64,000 nucleotides of DNA from Brachybacterium subflavum (GTDB taxonomy: Bacteria; Actinomycetota; Actinomycetes; Actinomycetales; Dermabacteraceae): assembly GCF_009299795.1 (NCBI RefSeq), contig NZ_VIGP01000005.1, positions 1-64,000 on the forward strand, written 5' to 3'. Below the pieces are notes generated by a model. The model saw only the letters and a program-made list of their open reading frames with translations, was not told the DNA's origin and searched no databases. Shown one piece after another: positions 1-8,815 of this stretch. The first letter of the stretch is position 1. Each line of letters begins with the position of its first letter. Position numbers and translations under genes: made by a program.

Positions 1-89
1 TCATCCAGCACCGCGAACGCCGACCCCGACGACACGTCACCAGGCAGGTCCAAAGACCCCTGCGACTCCGGCTGCTCCACCGCACTCAC
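1..89 (-). CDS. N-terminal fragment of an unidentified protein (cut by window edge)
   Basis: A GTG at 87-89 read on the minus strand opens a frame that stays open for 29 codons to the window edge (it begins VSAVEQPESQGSLDLP). A purine-rich ribosome site (AAGGGGG) lies about 8 nt before the GTG. Most codons end in G or T rather than C, unlike the neighbouring genes. That bias, and the acidic Ser/Gly-rich start, would suit the multi-copy DUF222/HNH proteins of Micrococcales, but this is a guess from 29 residues. No function can be assigned from the fragment. Confidence 0.5.
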   Translation of the reverse strand, partial: MSAVEQPESQGSLDLPGDVSSGSAFAVLD

Positions 90-636
90 ACCACACACCC
101 CCTTTCAGAGAATCCAGATCCCCGCGACCACAGAAAGCACAGGAAAACAAATGTCGGGACCGCGGCCAGAATCCGTCAGCCTCACCACGGAAGCCACAAT
201 CCCGACCACCCGATCGATATGTCCGATTCTATCCCGCGGCACCCCAGAACACCAGGCCCGAGCGAAGAATGTGGATACATCTGGGAAGATTCTCCATCCC
301 ATCGCTCCGGGCCACCGGAAAGTGGATAATCTCGTGGATAAACCACCCTTGTGGAGGAACCGATACACCCGTCACCCGATGCATCGGCGAGACCCCCACC
401 CACCCCTACGGCGGTGCTCACCCCGGCCCCACGCCACGCCACACACCCACACCCCTCACGAAAGCCGCCGATCCTATAGCTCCGTCCGCCTCTCGCCTCG
501 CTCGCCGCACCTTCCCTCGTGATGGACTCACGTCCGCTTCGAACGTCCTCGCCGGGCACGACCGGCCCGCCGCGCACTACCCAGCACCTCCCGGCCGCAC
601 GCCACCACACCCTCCGTCGGCCCTACGAGACACCCC
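90..636. other. Long non-coding region with DnaA-box-like motifs
   Basis: No convincing gene is seen here; the open frames have poor codon structure and no ribosome sites. The plus strand is strongly C-rich from about 360 to 630. Three sequences one mismatch from the DnaA box (TGTGGATAA on this strand) occur at 270-278 (TGTGGATAC), 321-329 (AGTGGATAA) and 333-341 (CGTGGATAA), all in the same orientation, the last two 12 bp apart. The region separates divergent genes and so should also hold promoters. Confidence 0.45.
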
Positions 637-665
637 TTGACTCCCTATAGGATCCACATCACACT
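637..665 (+). promoter_or_regulatory. Candidate promoter for the MFS transporter gene
   Basis: A TTGACT at 637-642 and a CACACT at 660-665 are separated by 17 bp. This is a reasonable sigma-70-like pair about 60 bp upstream of the start codon at 727. The -10 is weak. Confidence 0.4.
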
Positions 666-726
666 AGCGATCGAACCATGGCAGGGACGCCGCGACGACG
701 CGGCCCTGAGGTGCGAAGGAGCGCTC

Positions 727-2079
727 ATGACTGCCTCTCACGGTCCGACCCAACCCGCCGATGCGGACTCCGCCGGGATCAACCCCGGCACCCACCGCCT
801 GGTGCCGCGCGCACCCGCGATCTCGTGGTGGATGCTGCTGCTCACCACGGTCGCCATCCTCATGACCTCGGTCGATCATCAGATCCTCCCCGCGGTGCTG
901 CCGGAGGTCTCGCAGGAGTTCGGGCTCTCGCCGGAGCAGGCGGGACTCATCAACTCGGTGTACTTCGCGGGGCTCGTCGCCGGCGGCATCGTGTTCGGCT
1001 ACCTCTCCGACCGGATCGGCTCCGGCTACCGGCGCACGTGGACGTGGAACATCGCGATGCTGCTCGCGATCATCGGCGGCGCCCTCACCTTCGGCCTCGC
1101 CGGGAGCTTCCTGGCGTTCCTGCTGCTGCGCATCCCGATGGGCATCAGCCGCGGCGGGTCGGAGCCCGTGAACGTCGCGATCGTCGCGGAGTGGTGGCCC
1201 AAGGAGCACCGCGGATTCGCCGTCGGCGTCCACCACACCGGCTTCCCCATCGGGCAGTTCCTCGCCGGTGCGCTCATCGCGATCGTGCTCGGCTCGGGGA
1301 ACTGGGCGACGGCGTTCCTGGTGATCCCGCTGCTCGGCATCCCGATCATCATCGGCCAGGCGTTCCTGGGCAGGCGGCGGAACCAGGCCACCCTCTATCG
1401 GAAGATCGAGGAGAGGGGGCAGACTCCCCCGCTGCCCCAGCTCACCGACCGCAGCGCGGCCGGCCTCTGGGGCCCTGTGCGCGAGGCGCTTCGCCATGCG
1501 AACGTGCGCTGGGCCGTGGTGCTGTGCTTCCTGTTCCTGTGGGGCGAGGCCGGGGTCGTCACGTTCCTGACCACGCAGTTCAAGGGGATCGGGATGGACA
1601 CCTCGCAGGCGATCCTGGTCTCCGGCGCCTCGGGCCTGACGGGCTGGATCGGCCAGGTCGTGTGGGGGACGCTCTCGGACCGTCTGGGCAGGAAGTTCTC
1701 GATCGCCTTCCTGATCCTGGGGTGGACGGGCACGCTCCTCGCGATGATCCTCATCCACGACGTGATCACGGCGTGGATCATCCTGCTGGCGTGGGGCCTG
1801 TTCCGGAACGCGCCGTTCCCCGTGGTCTACGCGCTGCTGGTCGACTCGGTGCCGCGGGCCGCCGGCACGGCGCTGGGGATCATGATCGGCGTGGCCCTGG
1901 GAGTCTCCGGGATCTTCGCCTCGGCGGTGTCCGGCGTGGTCATCACGCACCTCGGCTTCACCTGGCACTACGTCATCCTCGCGGCGATCTGCCTGCTCGG
2001 GTTCATCCCGCTCGCGCGGATCACCGAGACCGTCCGCGTCGCACGCCGCGACCTCCCCGATGCACCGCGCGCCGCATGA
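727..2079 (+). CDS. MFS transporter (ACS/organic-acid type)
   Basis: Predicted 450-residue inner-membrane transporter with twelve hydrophobic segments. The loop between TM2 and TM3 carries the major facilitator signature (GYLSDRIGSGYRR), and the equivalent loop in the second half reads GTLSDRLGRKFS. The start is ATG 727 because GAAGGA lies just upstream; an in-frame ATG at 637 lacks a ribosome site. The family imports organic anions such as sugar acids and phthalates by H+ symport. The downstream SMP-30 lactonase gene, 51 bp away on the same strand, suggests a sugar acid or lactone substrate. That assignment is inference from context only. Confidence 0.85.
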   Translation: MTASHGPTQPADADSAGINPGTHRLVPRAPAISWWMLLLTTVAILMTSVDHQILPAVLPEVSQEFGLSPEQAGLINSVYFAGLVAGGIVFGYLSDRIGSGYRRTWTWNIAMLLAIIGGALTFGLAGSFLAFLLLRIPMGISRGGSEPVNVAIVAEWWPKEHRGFAVGVHHTGFPIGQFLAGALIAIVLGSGNWATAFLVIPLLGIPIIIGQAFLGRRRNQATLYRKIEERGQTPPLPQLTDRSAAGLWGPVREALRHANVRWAVVLCFLFLWGEAGVVTFLTTQFKGIGMDTSQAILVSGASGLTGWIGQVVWGTLSDRLGRKFSIAFLILGWTGTLLAMILIHDVITAWIILLAWGLFRNAPFPVVYALLVDSVPRAAGTALGIMIGVALGVSGIFASAVSGVVITHLGFTWHYVILAAICLLGFIPLARITETVRVARRDLPDAPRAA

Positions 2080-2130
2080 GCCGCCGCGCCGCGTGAACCA
2101 CGCCCCCGACCCCCTGGAGGAGAGCACCTC

Positions 2131-3072
2131 ATGACCGCCTCAGATCTCTTCGACCCCGACGCGCGCCTCGAGAAGGTCGCCGACGGCTTCACCTGGACCG
2201 AGGGCCCCGCCTGGATCGCCGCGCGCGGCGTGCTGCGCTTCAGCGACATCCCCGGCAACCAGGTCCTCGAGTTCGACGAGGACGCCGGCGTGACACGCCA
2301 GGTCACGGGCGCGGCCGAGTTCACCAACGGCCGGACCGTCGCGCTCGACGGCGCGATCATCGAGTGCTCGCACGGCCGCCGCGCGGTGCAGATCGACCGC
2401 ACGGGATCCTCCGACGATCCGTCCACCCCCTACGCCCCCGACGTCCTCGTCGATCGCTTCGGGCGAGCCCGGCTCAACTCCCCGAACGACGTGGTCGTGA
2501 AGTCCGACGGCACGATCTGGTTCACCGATCCGTCCTACGGGATCAAGCGGCCCGTCGAGGGGCATGCGGGCGAGGAGGAGTACGGGGACAGGTACGTCTT
2601 CCGCTTCGATCCGGCCGACGGCACGCTCACGCCCGTCGTCATCGACGTCGAGGCACCCAACGGGATCGCCTTCTCGCCCGACGAGTCGGTCCTGTACGTC
2701 TCGGACTCCTCGATCGATCCGCCCGACCGCGACCACCCGGACCCCGAGCGGCCCGGCGGGCACGCGATCCACGCCTACGACCTGCTGGGCGGGCGGCACG
2801 CGAAGAACGGGCGCACGTTCGTCGAGGTCGGCCCCGGGCTGCCCGACGGCTTCCGTGTGGACGAGGACGGCAACGTGTGGTCCTCCTCCGCGACGGGCAT
2901 CCAGGTCTTCGCGCCCGACGGCTCGCGCCTGGGAAAGATCCCCGTCCCGGAGAAGGTCGCGAACTGCTGCTTCGGAGGGGCCGACGGGCGGACCCTGTAC
3001 ATCTGCGGCTCGACGAGCCTCTACCGGATCCGTACGCGGGCACGGGACGCGCATGCGCGCGGGGCCCGCTGA
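2131..3072 (+). CDS. SMP-30/gluconolactonase family hydrolase
   Basis: 313-residue cytoplasmic six-bladed beta-propeller of the SMP-30/gluconolaconase/LRE family, which uses one divalent metal to open sugar lactones. Family landmarks are visible: EGPAW near residue 24 (metal-ligand Glu), LNSPNDVVV, APNGIAFSPDE, and a YVSDSS motif holding a ligand Asp. A strong ribosome site (GGAGGAGA) precedes the ATG. It is very likely co-transcribed with the upstream MFS transporter, so uptake and lactone hydrolysis of one sugar acid is a sensible guess. The exact lactone is not readable from sequence. Confidence 0.85.
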   Translation: MTASDLFDPDARLEKVADGFTWTEGPAWIAARGVLRFSDIPGNQVLEFDEDAGVTRQVTGAAEFTNGRTVALDGAIIECSHGRRAVQIDRTGSSDDPSTPYAPDVLVDRFGRARLNSPNDVVVKSDGTIWFTDPSYGIKRPVEGHAGEEEYGDRYVFRFDPADGTLTPVVIDVEAPNGIAFSPDESVLYVSDSSIDPPDRDHPDPERPGGHAIHAYDLLGGRHAKNGRTFVEVGPGLPDGFRVDEDGNVWSSSATGIQVFAPDGSRLGKIPVPEKVANCCFGGADGRTLYICGSTSLYRIRTRARDAHARGAR

Positions 3073-3083
3073 TCACGCGGTCC

Positions 3084-3968
3084 TCACCCGTGGGCGACGA
3101 CGTCCTCCAGGCGCAGCGGGTCACGGCCGAGCACCTGCCGCACGTCCTCGCTGACCGCGGCGAGTTCGCCCGAGGCGATCGCCGTGTACGTGCTGATCCA
3201 CGCGTCGACCTGCCAGTCCGGGGCGCCGTAGGGGGCACGGGACCTGCGCGCCTCGTCCATGGTCTCGTCGACATAGGCGAAGGCCTCGCCGGTCGCGGCG
3301 GAGAGGCGCTCGGCCGCCTCGGCGAGGGTGAGGGCCTCGGCTCCGGTGACCTCCAGGGCGGTGTCCGCCCATGCGCGGGGGTCGAGGAGCACGCGGGAGG
3401 CGACCTGCGCGACGTCCTCGCGGGCGACGAAGGCGCAGCGGCCCTCGCCCGCGGGCCCGCGCAGCGTGCGGTCCTCCCCCGCCCAGGGCAGCAGCACGTC
3501 GAGGTAGAAGTCGTCGCGCAGGAAGGTCCAGGTCATGCCCGTGCGCGCGGCCGCCTCGCGGATCGCGTCCTCGGTGGCGCCGTGATCCCGCGCGAGCGTG
3601 AACTCGGCGTCGGCCGAGGCGCCCGTGAACGAGGTGTAGACGAGGTGGCGCACGCCCGCGTCGGCCGCCGCGGCGACGGCGGTCCGGTGCTGGGCGACGC
3701 GGTCGTCGGCCTCCCCGGCGGAGACCAGCAGCAGGGCGTCGAGGCCCGCGAAGGCGGCCCGGCAGGCGTCGCCGTCGCCGAACTGCGCGACCGCGATCTC
3801 GGCGCCCTCACCTCCCGCCGGGCGCGGGGCCCGCGCGGGGTCCCGGACGATCAGCCGCAGCTGATCGGCGCCGGGGCGGTCGACCAGGAGCTCCGCGACG
3901 CGACCCCCGATGTGCCCGCTCGCCCCGGTGATGCCGATCCTGCGGGCACCGGCGCCGGATCCGCTCAC
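3084..3968 (-). CDS. NmrA-like NAD(P)-binding protein
   Basis: 294-residue atypical short-chain dehydrogenase. A Rossmann motif GITGASGHIGGRVAELL lies near the N-terminus and YTSF is in the position of the NmrA/QOR2 active-site strand. Relatives are NAD(P)H-quinone reductases (QorB-like) or redox sensors. Translation starts at a GTG overlapping the stop of the upstream osmoprotectant-binding protein by four bases (GTGA), so it is the last gene of that operon. Its link to osmoprotectant uptake is unclear. It converges on the lactonase gene with an 11-bp gap. Confidence 0.8.
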   Translation of the reverse strand: MSGSGAGARRIGITGASGHIGGRVAELLVDRPGADQLRLIVRDPARAPRPAGGEGAEIAVAQFGDGDACRAAFAGLDALLLVSAGEADDRVAQHRTAVAAAADAGVRHLVYTSFTGASADAEFTLARDHGATEDAIREAAARTGMTWTFLRDDFYLDVLLPWAGEDRTLRGPAGEGRCAFVAREDVAQVASRVLLDPRAWADTALEVTGAEALTLAEAAERLSAATGEAFAYVDETMDEARRSRAPYGAPDWQVDAWISTYTAIASGELAAVSEDVRQVLGRDPLRLEDVVAHG

Positions 3969-4951
3969 TTCGCGATGCCCTTGTCCTTCAGCCAGGCCTT
4001 CGCGATGGTCGCGGAATCGGCCTTCTCGTCGACGCTGCGCGTGTTCAGCGCGATCAGCTCGTCGGTGCTGAGCGCGTCGGTGACCTTCTTGATGGCGGCG
4101 GCGCCGTCGTCGCCCACCTTGGACGAGACGATCGGGACGACGTTCTCGGGCAGCACCATGACCTTCGGGTCCTCGAGCGGGACCAGGTCGTTCTTCACGA
4201 TCGCGGGATCGGACGTGTAGAGGTCGGCGACCTGCACCTTGCCGTCCATGAGGGACTTCAGGGTGAGCGGGCCGCCGGAGTCGGAGACGGGCACCACGGT
4301 GATGTCCACGCCGTAGTCGCTCTTGGCGCCCTTGGGGCCGTAGGGGCGCTCCTCGAACTCGGGGTTCGCGGCGATCTTCAGGTCGCCGATCCCGGCGAGG
4401 TCGCCGATCTCCTGGAGCGAGTTCTGCGAGGCGAAGTCCTTGGTGACCGTGTAGGAGTCCTGGTCCGTGGCCCCGGCGTAGGGCAGGGCGCGCAGGCCGT
4501 CGTCGAGCGCCTTCTCGAGACCCTTCGCGAGGTCGTCGGCCGTGCCCTTCGCGGCGGACTCGTCGAGGTACTGCAGCAGGTTCCCGAGGTACTCGGGGAT
4601 CACGTCGATCGTGCCCTTCTGCAGCTCGGGCACGTAGACCTCCCGCTGGCCGATCTGGAACTGCCGCTTCACGGTCGCCCCCGAGCCCTCGAGGGCCTGG
4701 GCGAAGAGCTCGGCGATGATCTCGTTCGAGTAGTACTGCTGGGAGCCGACGACGATCTCGCCGCTGCCGCCGCCGTCGGACCCGCCGGAGCCCGAGCCCG
4801 AGTCGCTCTTCAGCGGGTCGTCGTTCGAGCAGGCGGCGGCGCCGAGGGCGACGATCCCCGTGCCCGCGAGGGCGGCGAGGCTGCGGCGGCCGACGACGGG
4901 GCCGGTCGTGGTGATCGGGCTGCGGGCGGGGAGGTGGCGGCGATGGGTCAT
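3965..4951 (-). CDS. Osmoprotectant (glycine betaine/choline) ABC transporter substrate-binding lipoprotein
   Basis: 328-residue secreted lipoprotein of the OpuCC/OsmF type. The leader has paired arginines (GRRSL), a hydrophobic stretch and the lipobox GAAAC, followed by a Gly/Ser-rich tether; the twin arginine suggests possible Tat export. The mature part shows the type II solute-binding fold, with VGSQQYYSNEIIAELFAQ and a conserved ADLYTSDPAI segment that in relatives contacts the quaternary ammonium ligand. It is the fourth gene of an operon running ATPase, permease, permease, binding protein. Transport of a compatible solute is inferred from family; the particular solute is not determined. 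Confidence 0.85.
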   Translation of the reverse strand: MTHRRHLPARSPITTTGPVVGRRSLAALAGTGIVALGAAACSNDDPLKSDSGSGSGGSDGGGSGEIVVGSQQYYSNEIIAELFAQALEGSGATVKRQFQIGQREVYVPELQKGTIDVIPEYLGNLLQYLDESAAKGTADDLAKGLEKALDDGLRALPYAGATDQDSYTVTKDFASQNSLQEIGDLAGIGDLKIAANPEFEERPYGPKGAKSDYGVDITVVPVSDSGGPLTLKSLMDGKVQVADLYTSDPAIVKNDLVPLEDPKVMVLPENVVPIVSSKVGDDGAAAIKKVTDALSTDELIALNTRSVDEKADSATIAKAWLKDKGIAK

Positions 4952-5006
4952 GGAGACTCCTCGATGGATGGGACGGAGGTCGGGGTGGCGTTCTCGGGGC
5001 GGGGTC

Positions 5007-5672
5007 TCAGTCCCGGGCGGCTCCGCGCGGCGCGAGGAGGCGTTCGAGGAGGCGCAGCGCCACGTCGAGGACGAGCGCGAGGGCGACCACCAGGATGGAC
5101 CCCGCGAGCATCTGCGGATAGTCCTGCAGCTGGAGACCCAGGAAGATGAAGCGGCCGAGGCCGCCGTTGCCGATGTACGAGGCGAGCATGACGGTAGCCA
5201 CGACCTGCACGATCGCGAGGCGGAAGCCGGAGATCAGCAGCGGCAGCCCGAGCGGCACCTCGACGCGGGAGAGGATCTGCCATTCGGTCATGCCCTGGGC
5301 GCGAGCGGCATCGACGGTGCGCGGGTCGACGGATTCGACCGCGGAGTAGGCGCCCGCGAGCAGGGACGGGATCGCGAGGACCACGAACGCGAGGATCGGG
5401 GCCCTCAGCCCGATACCGAGCCACAGCCCGAACAGGGTGATGAGGCCCAGCGTGGGCAGGGCGCGCGCGGCGCCGCTGAGCGCGACGACGATCCCGCGGC
5501 CGCGGCCCGTGTGGCCCACCATCAGACCGATCGGCACCGCGATGACGGCGGCGACCACCACGCCGAGCGCCGTGTACCAGAGGTGCTCGAGCAGGCGGGT
5601 GGGGATGCCGTCGGCCCCTGACCAGCGGGTGGGGTCTGCGAGCCAGGAGAAGGACTCGAGGAGCTGGCTCAT
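5007..5672 (-). CDS. Osmoprotectant ABC transporter permease 2
   Basis: 221-residue inner-membrane permease of the OpuCB/OpuCD (ProW) family with about five to six transmembrane helices. The EAA-type cytoplasmic loop that docks on the ATPase reads VDAARAQGMTEWQILSRVEVPLGLPL. The ATG start overlaps the previous permease's stop by four bases (ATGA), showing translational coupling. Together with the permease at 5669-6319 it should form a heterodimeric channel. Confidence 0.87.
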   Translation of the reverse strand: MSQLLESFSWLADPTRWSGADGIPTRLLEHLWYTALGVVVAAVIAVPIGLMVGHTGRGRGIVVALSGAARALPTLGLITLFGLWLGIGLRAPILAFVVLAIPSLLAGAYSAVESVDPRTVDAARAQGMTEWQILSRVEVPLGLPLLISGFRLAIVQVVATVMLASYIGNGGLGRFIFLGLQLQDYPQMLAGSILVVALALVLDVALRLLERLLAPRGAARD

Positions 5673-6319
5673 CGGACCCCCTCCCCGCGCACGCGGGACC
5701 AGGGCAGTGCGAGCCGGCCCCCGAGCATGATCAGCAGGTCCAGGGCGATCGCGAGGGCCGCGGTGAGCACGATGCCGGCGAGGATCTCCGCGGTGATGCT
5801 GCGCTGGAACCCGTCGATGAAGAGCATCCCCAGGCTGGGCACGCCGAGCACGCCGCCCACGGTGACCAGGGAGACCGTGCTCACCGCGACCACGCGCAGC
5901 CCCGCGACCAGGGCCGGACCCGCGAGCGGCAGCTCGACCCGGAGGAACCGCGCGAACGGCGCGTAGCCCTGCGCGGTCGCCGACTGCAGCGTGTCGCGGC
6001 TGACCGCGCGCAGGGCCTCCGAGGCGCTGGGCACCATGAGCGCGAGGCCGTAGATGGTGAGGGCGACGATGATGTTGACCGTGGAACGGATGCCGGTGCC
6101 CAGGACGATCGGCAGCACGATGAACAGCGGCAGCGACGGCACTGCGTAGAGCAGGCCCGCACCGGCCGTGAGGCCGCCGCGCAGCCACCCGCGGGAGTTC
6201 GCGAGCTTCGCGATCGGGATCGCGAGCACGAAGGCCAGCACGATCGGCGGGATCGCCTGCCCCACGTGGGCGAGCAGGCGCTCGGCCAGCAGCGGGAGGT
6301 TCGCGAGCACCCAGCTCAC
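5669..6319 (-). CDS. Osmoprotectant ABC transporter permease 1
   Basis: 216-residue membrane permease paralogous to the next gene. Its EAA-like loop reads LQSATAQGYAPFARFLRVELPLAGPAL, before the C-terminal helices. It overlaps both neighbours by four bases, so ATPase, permease 1 and permease 2 are made as a coupled unit. Length and topology match the OpuCB/YehY/YehW group of quaternary amine importers. Confidence 0.87.
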   Translation of the reverse strand: MSWVLANLPLLAERLLAHVGQAIPPIVLAFVLAIPIAKLANSRGWLRGGLTAGAGLLYAVPSLPLFIVLPIVLGTGIRSTVNIIVALTIYGLALMVPSASEALRAVSRDTLQSATAQGYAPFARFLRVELPLAGPALVAGLRVVAVSTVSLVTVGGVLGVPSLGMLFIDGFQRSITAEILAGIVLTAALAIALDLLIMLGGRLALPWSRVRGEGVR

Positions 6320-7140
6320 GAGCCGGATCCCTCGCGCAGGACGCCGACGGGCCGGTCGCCCGCGTCGAGGACGACCTGCTGGCCGCTGACCTCGTCCACG
6401 TGCAGAGCGCGCTTGCCGGCGCCGCTTCCCACGAACGACTCGACGAACTCGTCGGCCGGATCGGCGAGGATCTCCGCCGGGGTGCCCTGCTGGGCGATCT
6501 CGCCGCCGGGGCGCAGGATCACCACCTGCTCGCCGATGAGGAAGGCCTCGTCGATGTCGTGGGTGACGAAGAGGATGGTCTTGCCGAGCTCGCTCTGCAG
6601 GCGCAGCAGCTCCTTCTGCAGCTCGGCGCGGACGATGGGGTCGACGGCGCCGAAGGGCTCGTCCATGAGCAGGATGTTCGGGTCCGAGGCGAGAGCCCGG
6701 GCGACGCCCACGCGCTGCTGCTGCCCGCCCGAGAGCTGCGAGGGATAGCGGTCGCCGAGGCGATGGTCGAGGCCCACCATCTCCAGGAGGGCCAGCGCCC
6801 GGGAACGGGACCGTCGCCGGGAGACGCCCTCGAGGAGGGGGACGGTCGCGACGTTCTCGGCGACCGTGCGGTGCGGGAGCAGCCCGGAGGCCTGCATGAC
6901 GTATCCGATGCTGCGGCGCAGCTTCACGGGGTCCATGCCGGCGACGTCCTCATCGTCGATGAGGACGCGGCCCGAGGTCGGGTCGACCATGCGGTTCACC
7001 ATCCGCATGAGCGTCGTCTTGCCGGAGCCGCTGGTGCCCACGAGCACCACGCTCGCATGGGAGTCGATGGTGAGGGAGAAGTCCCCCACGGCGGTCGTGC
7101 CGCCGGGATAGGTCTTCCCGACGTGGTCGAATCGGATCAC
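6316..7140 (-). CDS. Osmoprotectant ABC transporter ATP-binding protein
   Basis: 274-residue ABC ATPase, first gene of the four-gene transporter operon. Walker A is GTSGSGKTT (about residues 35-43), the signature is LSGGQQQR, and Walker B ILLMDEPFGAVD is followed by the switch histidine in VTHDID. Relatives in the OpuCA/ProV group usually carry two C-terminal CBS domains that sense ionic strength. Here only a roughly 40-residue tail follows the nucleotide-binding domain, so CBS-type osmosensing appears reduced or lost. Translation starts at GTG with GGGAGG just upstream. Confidence 0.88.
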   Translation of the reverse strand: MIRFDHVGKTYPGGTTAVGDFSLTIDSHASVVLVGTSGSGKTTLMRMVNRMVDPTSGRVLIDDEDVAGMDPVKLRRSIGYVMQASGLLPHRTVAENVATVPLLEGVSRRRSRSRALALLEMVGLDHRLGDRYPSQLSGGQQQRVGVARALASDPNILLMDEPFGAVDPIVRAELQKELLRLQSELGKTILFVTHDIDEAFLIGEQVVILRPGGEIAQQGTPAEILADPADEFVESFVGSGAGKRALHVDEVSGQQVVLDAGDRPVGVLREGSGS

Positions 7141-7234
7141 GGCCGCCTCCCAGCGCGGGGGTCGTCGTACAGATGTTCGAGACGTGCGCGCCCGACACTA
7201 CGCCACCGCAGTGGCCGGTGCGAACGGGACACGG

Positions 7235-8077
7235 TCAGCGCGATCGTCCGGTCCCCTCGGCCGCGCGGCGCCGCATGCGCCGCTCGAGGAGGCCGGCGGC
7301 CTTGGTGAGCAGGAAGTTGAGCACGATGTAGATCACCGAGACGACCACGTAGGTCTGCACCAGGAAGCGGGTGATGGAGACCATCGTCTTGCCCTGGAAC
7401 TGCAGCTCGTTGTAGCTCACCACGAAGCCGAGGGTCGAGTCCTTGAGCAGGCTCACCAGGGCGAGGATCAGGCTCGGCAGCACGAGGCGCACGGCCTGCG
7501 GCAGGATCACGTAGCGCATGGTCTGACCGCGGGAGAGCCCGATCGCGGACGACGCCTCGTCCTGGCCGCGGTCCACCGCCCCGATGCCCGCGCGGAACAC
7601 CTCCGCGGTGCTCGCGGAGCTCACCAGGATCATCGGCACCACGAGCATCCAGAAGCGCGGCAGGTTCACGCCGTAGGCGGGCAGCGCCAGCAGGAACGCG
7701 TAGACGACCAGCAGCATCGGGATGCCGCGGAAGAACTCGATCCACACCGCGGAGATCGCACTGAGGGCCCGCGCCCGCGAGATCCGCCCCAGGGCCAGGA
7801 CGAGCCCGAAGGGGAAGGCGATGACGGCGGCGACGGCCGTCGCCTCGAGGGTTCCCATCAGGCCCTTGCCGAGGAACGCGATGTAGTCGCGGCGCAGGTA
7901 GGGCAGCCATTTGTCGGCCGCGAGCTGGCCGTTGCGCTGGAACTGCCACAGGCCCAGGGCGATCAGCGCGAGGATCCCGAGGGAGGAGACGATCGAGATC
8001 AGCAGGATCCGCCGACGGCCCCGTGGGCCGGGGGCGTCGAAGAGGACCTGGGTGGCGGAGGTGCTCGTGGTGCTCAT
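7235..8077 (-). CDS. Polar amino acid ABC transporter permease (GluD-like)
   Basis: 280-residue inner-membrane permease of the HisM/GlnP family. A roughly 55-residue N-terminal part with one extra membrane segment (RRILLISIVSSLGILALIAL) precedes the five-helix permease core. The loop SSAIGLSRGQTMRYVILPQAVRLVLP is the EAA motif. It overlaps the upstream permease by four bases (ATGA). The extended N-terminus is typical of GluD in corynebacterial glutamate importers. It is the last gene of the cluster. Confidence 0.85.
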   Translation of the reverse strand: MSTTSTSATQVLFDAPGPRGRRRILLISIVSSLGILALIALGLWQFQRNGQLAADKWLPYLRRDYIAFLGKGLMGTLEATAVAAVIAFPFGLVLALGRISRARALSAISAVWIEFFRGIPMLLVVYAFLLALPAYGVNLPRFWMLVVPMILVSSASTAEVFRAGIGAVDRGQDEASSAIGLSRGQTMRYVILPQAVRLVLPSLILALVSLLKDSTLGFVVSYNELQFQGKTMVSITRFLVQTYVVVSVIYIVLNFLLTKAAGLLERRMRRRAAEGTGRSR

Positions 8078-8766
8078 GCCTGCGCCGCCCCCTGGAGCCT
8101 GTCGGCGGTGCGCATCGGGCGCGAGCCGCCCGGGGCGACCGCCCTCTCGACGCGTCGTCCGAGGTAGGCCACGCCCAGCGAGAGCGCGAGGTACAGGGCG
8201 CCCGCGACCAGGAACAGCAGCACTGCCTGCGCGGAGGCGATGTTCAGCTGCTGGGTGACGTAGGTGATCTCGACGACGGAGATCGCCGCGCACAGCGAGG
8301 ATCCGATGACGGTCGCGATGAACACGTTCACGAGCGGCTGCACCATCGTGCGGAAGGCCTGCGGGAGCACCACGTAGCGCAGCACCCCGAAGAAGCCCAG
8401 CCCGATCGAGCGGGCGGCCTCGGCGTGGCCGATCGGGACGGTGTTGATGCCCGAGCGGATGTTCTCGCACACGAAGGCCGCGCCGGAGAGCGTCAGCCCC
8501 GCGACCCCGCACCAGAAGTAGGGCAGCAGCACGCCGGCATCCGGCAGGCCGAAGGCCAGCAGGATCAGCAGGCTCAGCAGCGGGATGTTGCGGAAGATCT
8601 CCACGTACACGGTGGCGGCCCAGCGCAGCGGCGGGATCGGGCTGACCCTGCACACCGCGAGCGCGGTGCCCAGGATCAGCGCGAAGGCGTATCCGAGCAC
8701 CGTGAGCGCGATCGTGGTGCCGATCCCCTGCAGCAGCAGCGGGATGTTGTCGAGGATGATCTGCAT
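8074..8766 (-). CDS. Polar amino acid ABC transporter permease (GluC-like)
   Basis: 230-residue inner-membrane permease, HisQ/GluC type, with the EAA loop RSIGLGFFGVLRYVVLPQAFRTMVQP and five to six hydrophobic segments. A good ribosome site (GGAGGGA) precedes the ATG. It should pair with the downstream GluD-like permease and receive substrate from the binding protein encoded 49 bp upstream. Confidence 0.85.
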   Translation of the reverse strand: MQIILDNIPLLLQGIGTTIALTVLGYAFALILGTALAVCRVSPIPPLRWAATVYVEIFRNIPLLSLLILLAFGLPDAGVLLPYFWCGVAGLTLSGAAFVCENIRSGINTVPIGHAEAARSIGLGFFGVLRYVVLPQAFRTMVQPLVNVFIATVIGSSLCAAISVVEITYVTQQLNIASAQAVLLFLVAGALYLALSLGVAYLGRRVERAVAPGGSRPMRTADRLQGAAQA

Positions 8767-8815
8767 GGCGTCCCTCCGTCGCTCCTCCGTCGGACCGTGG
8801 TCGGCTCCCCGCGGA

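Noticed and set aside
270-341. Chromosomal origin oriC
   Set aside because: dnaA and dnaN are absent and only three imperfect boxes are seen, so the region is listed only as DnaA-box-like.
664-2127. 487-codon open frame opposite the MFS gene
   Set aside because: It runs antisense to a clear membrane transporter, is Arg/Asp/Gln-rich without family motifs and arises from GC-rich codon structure.
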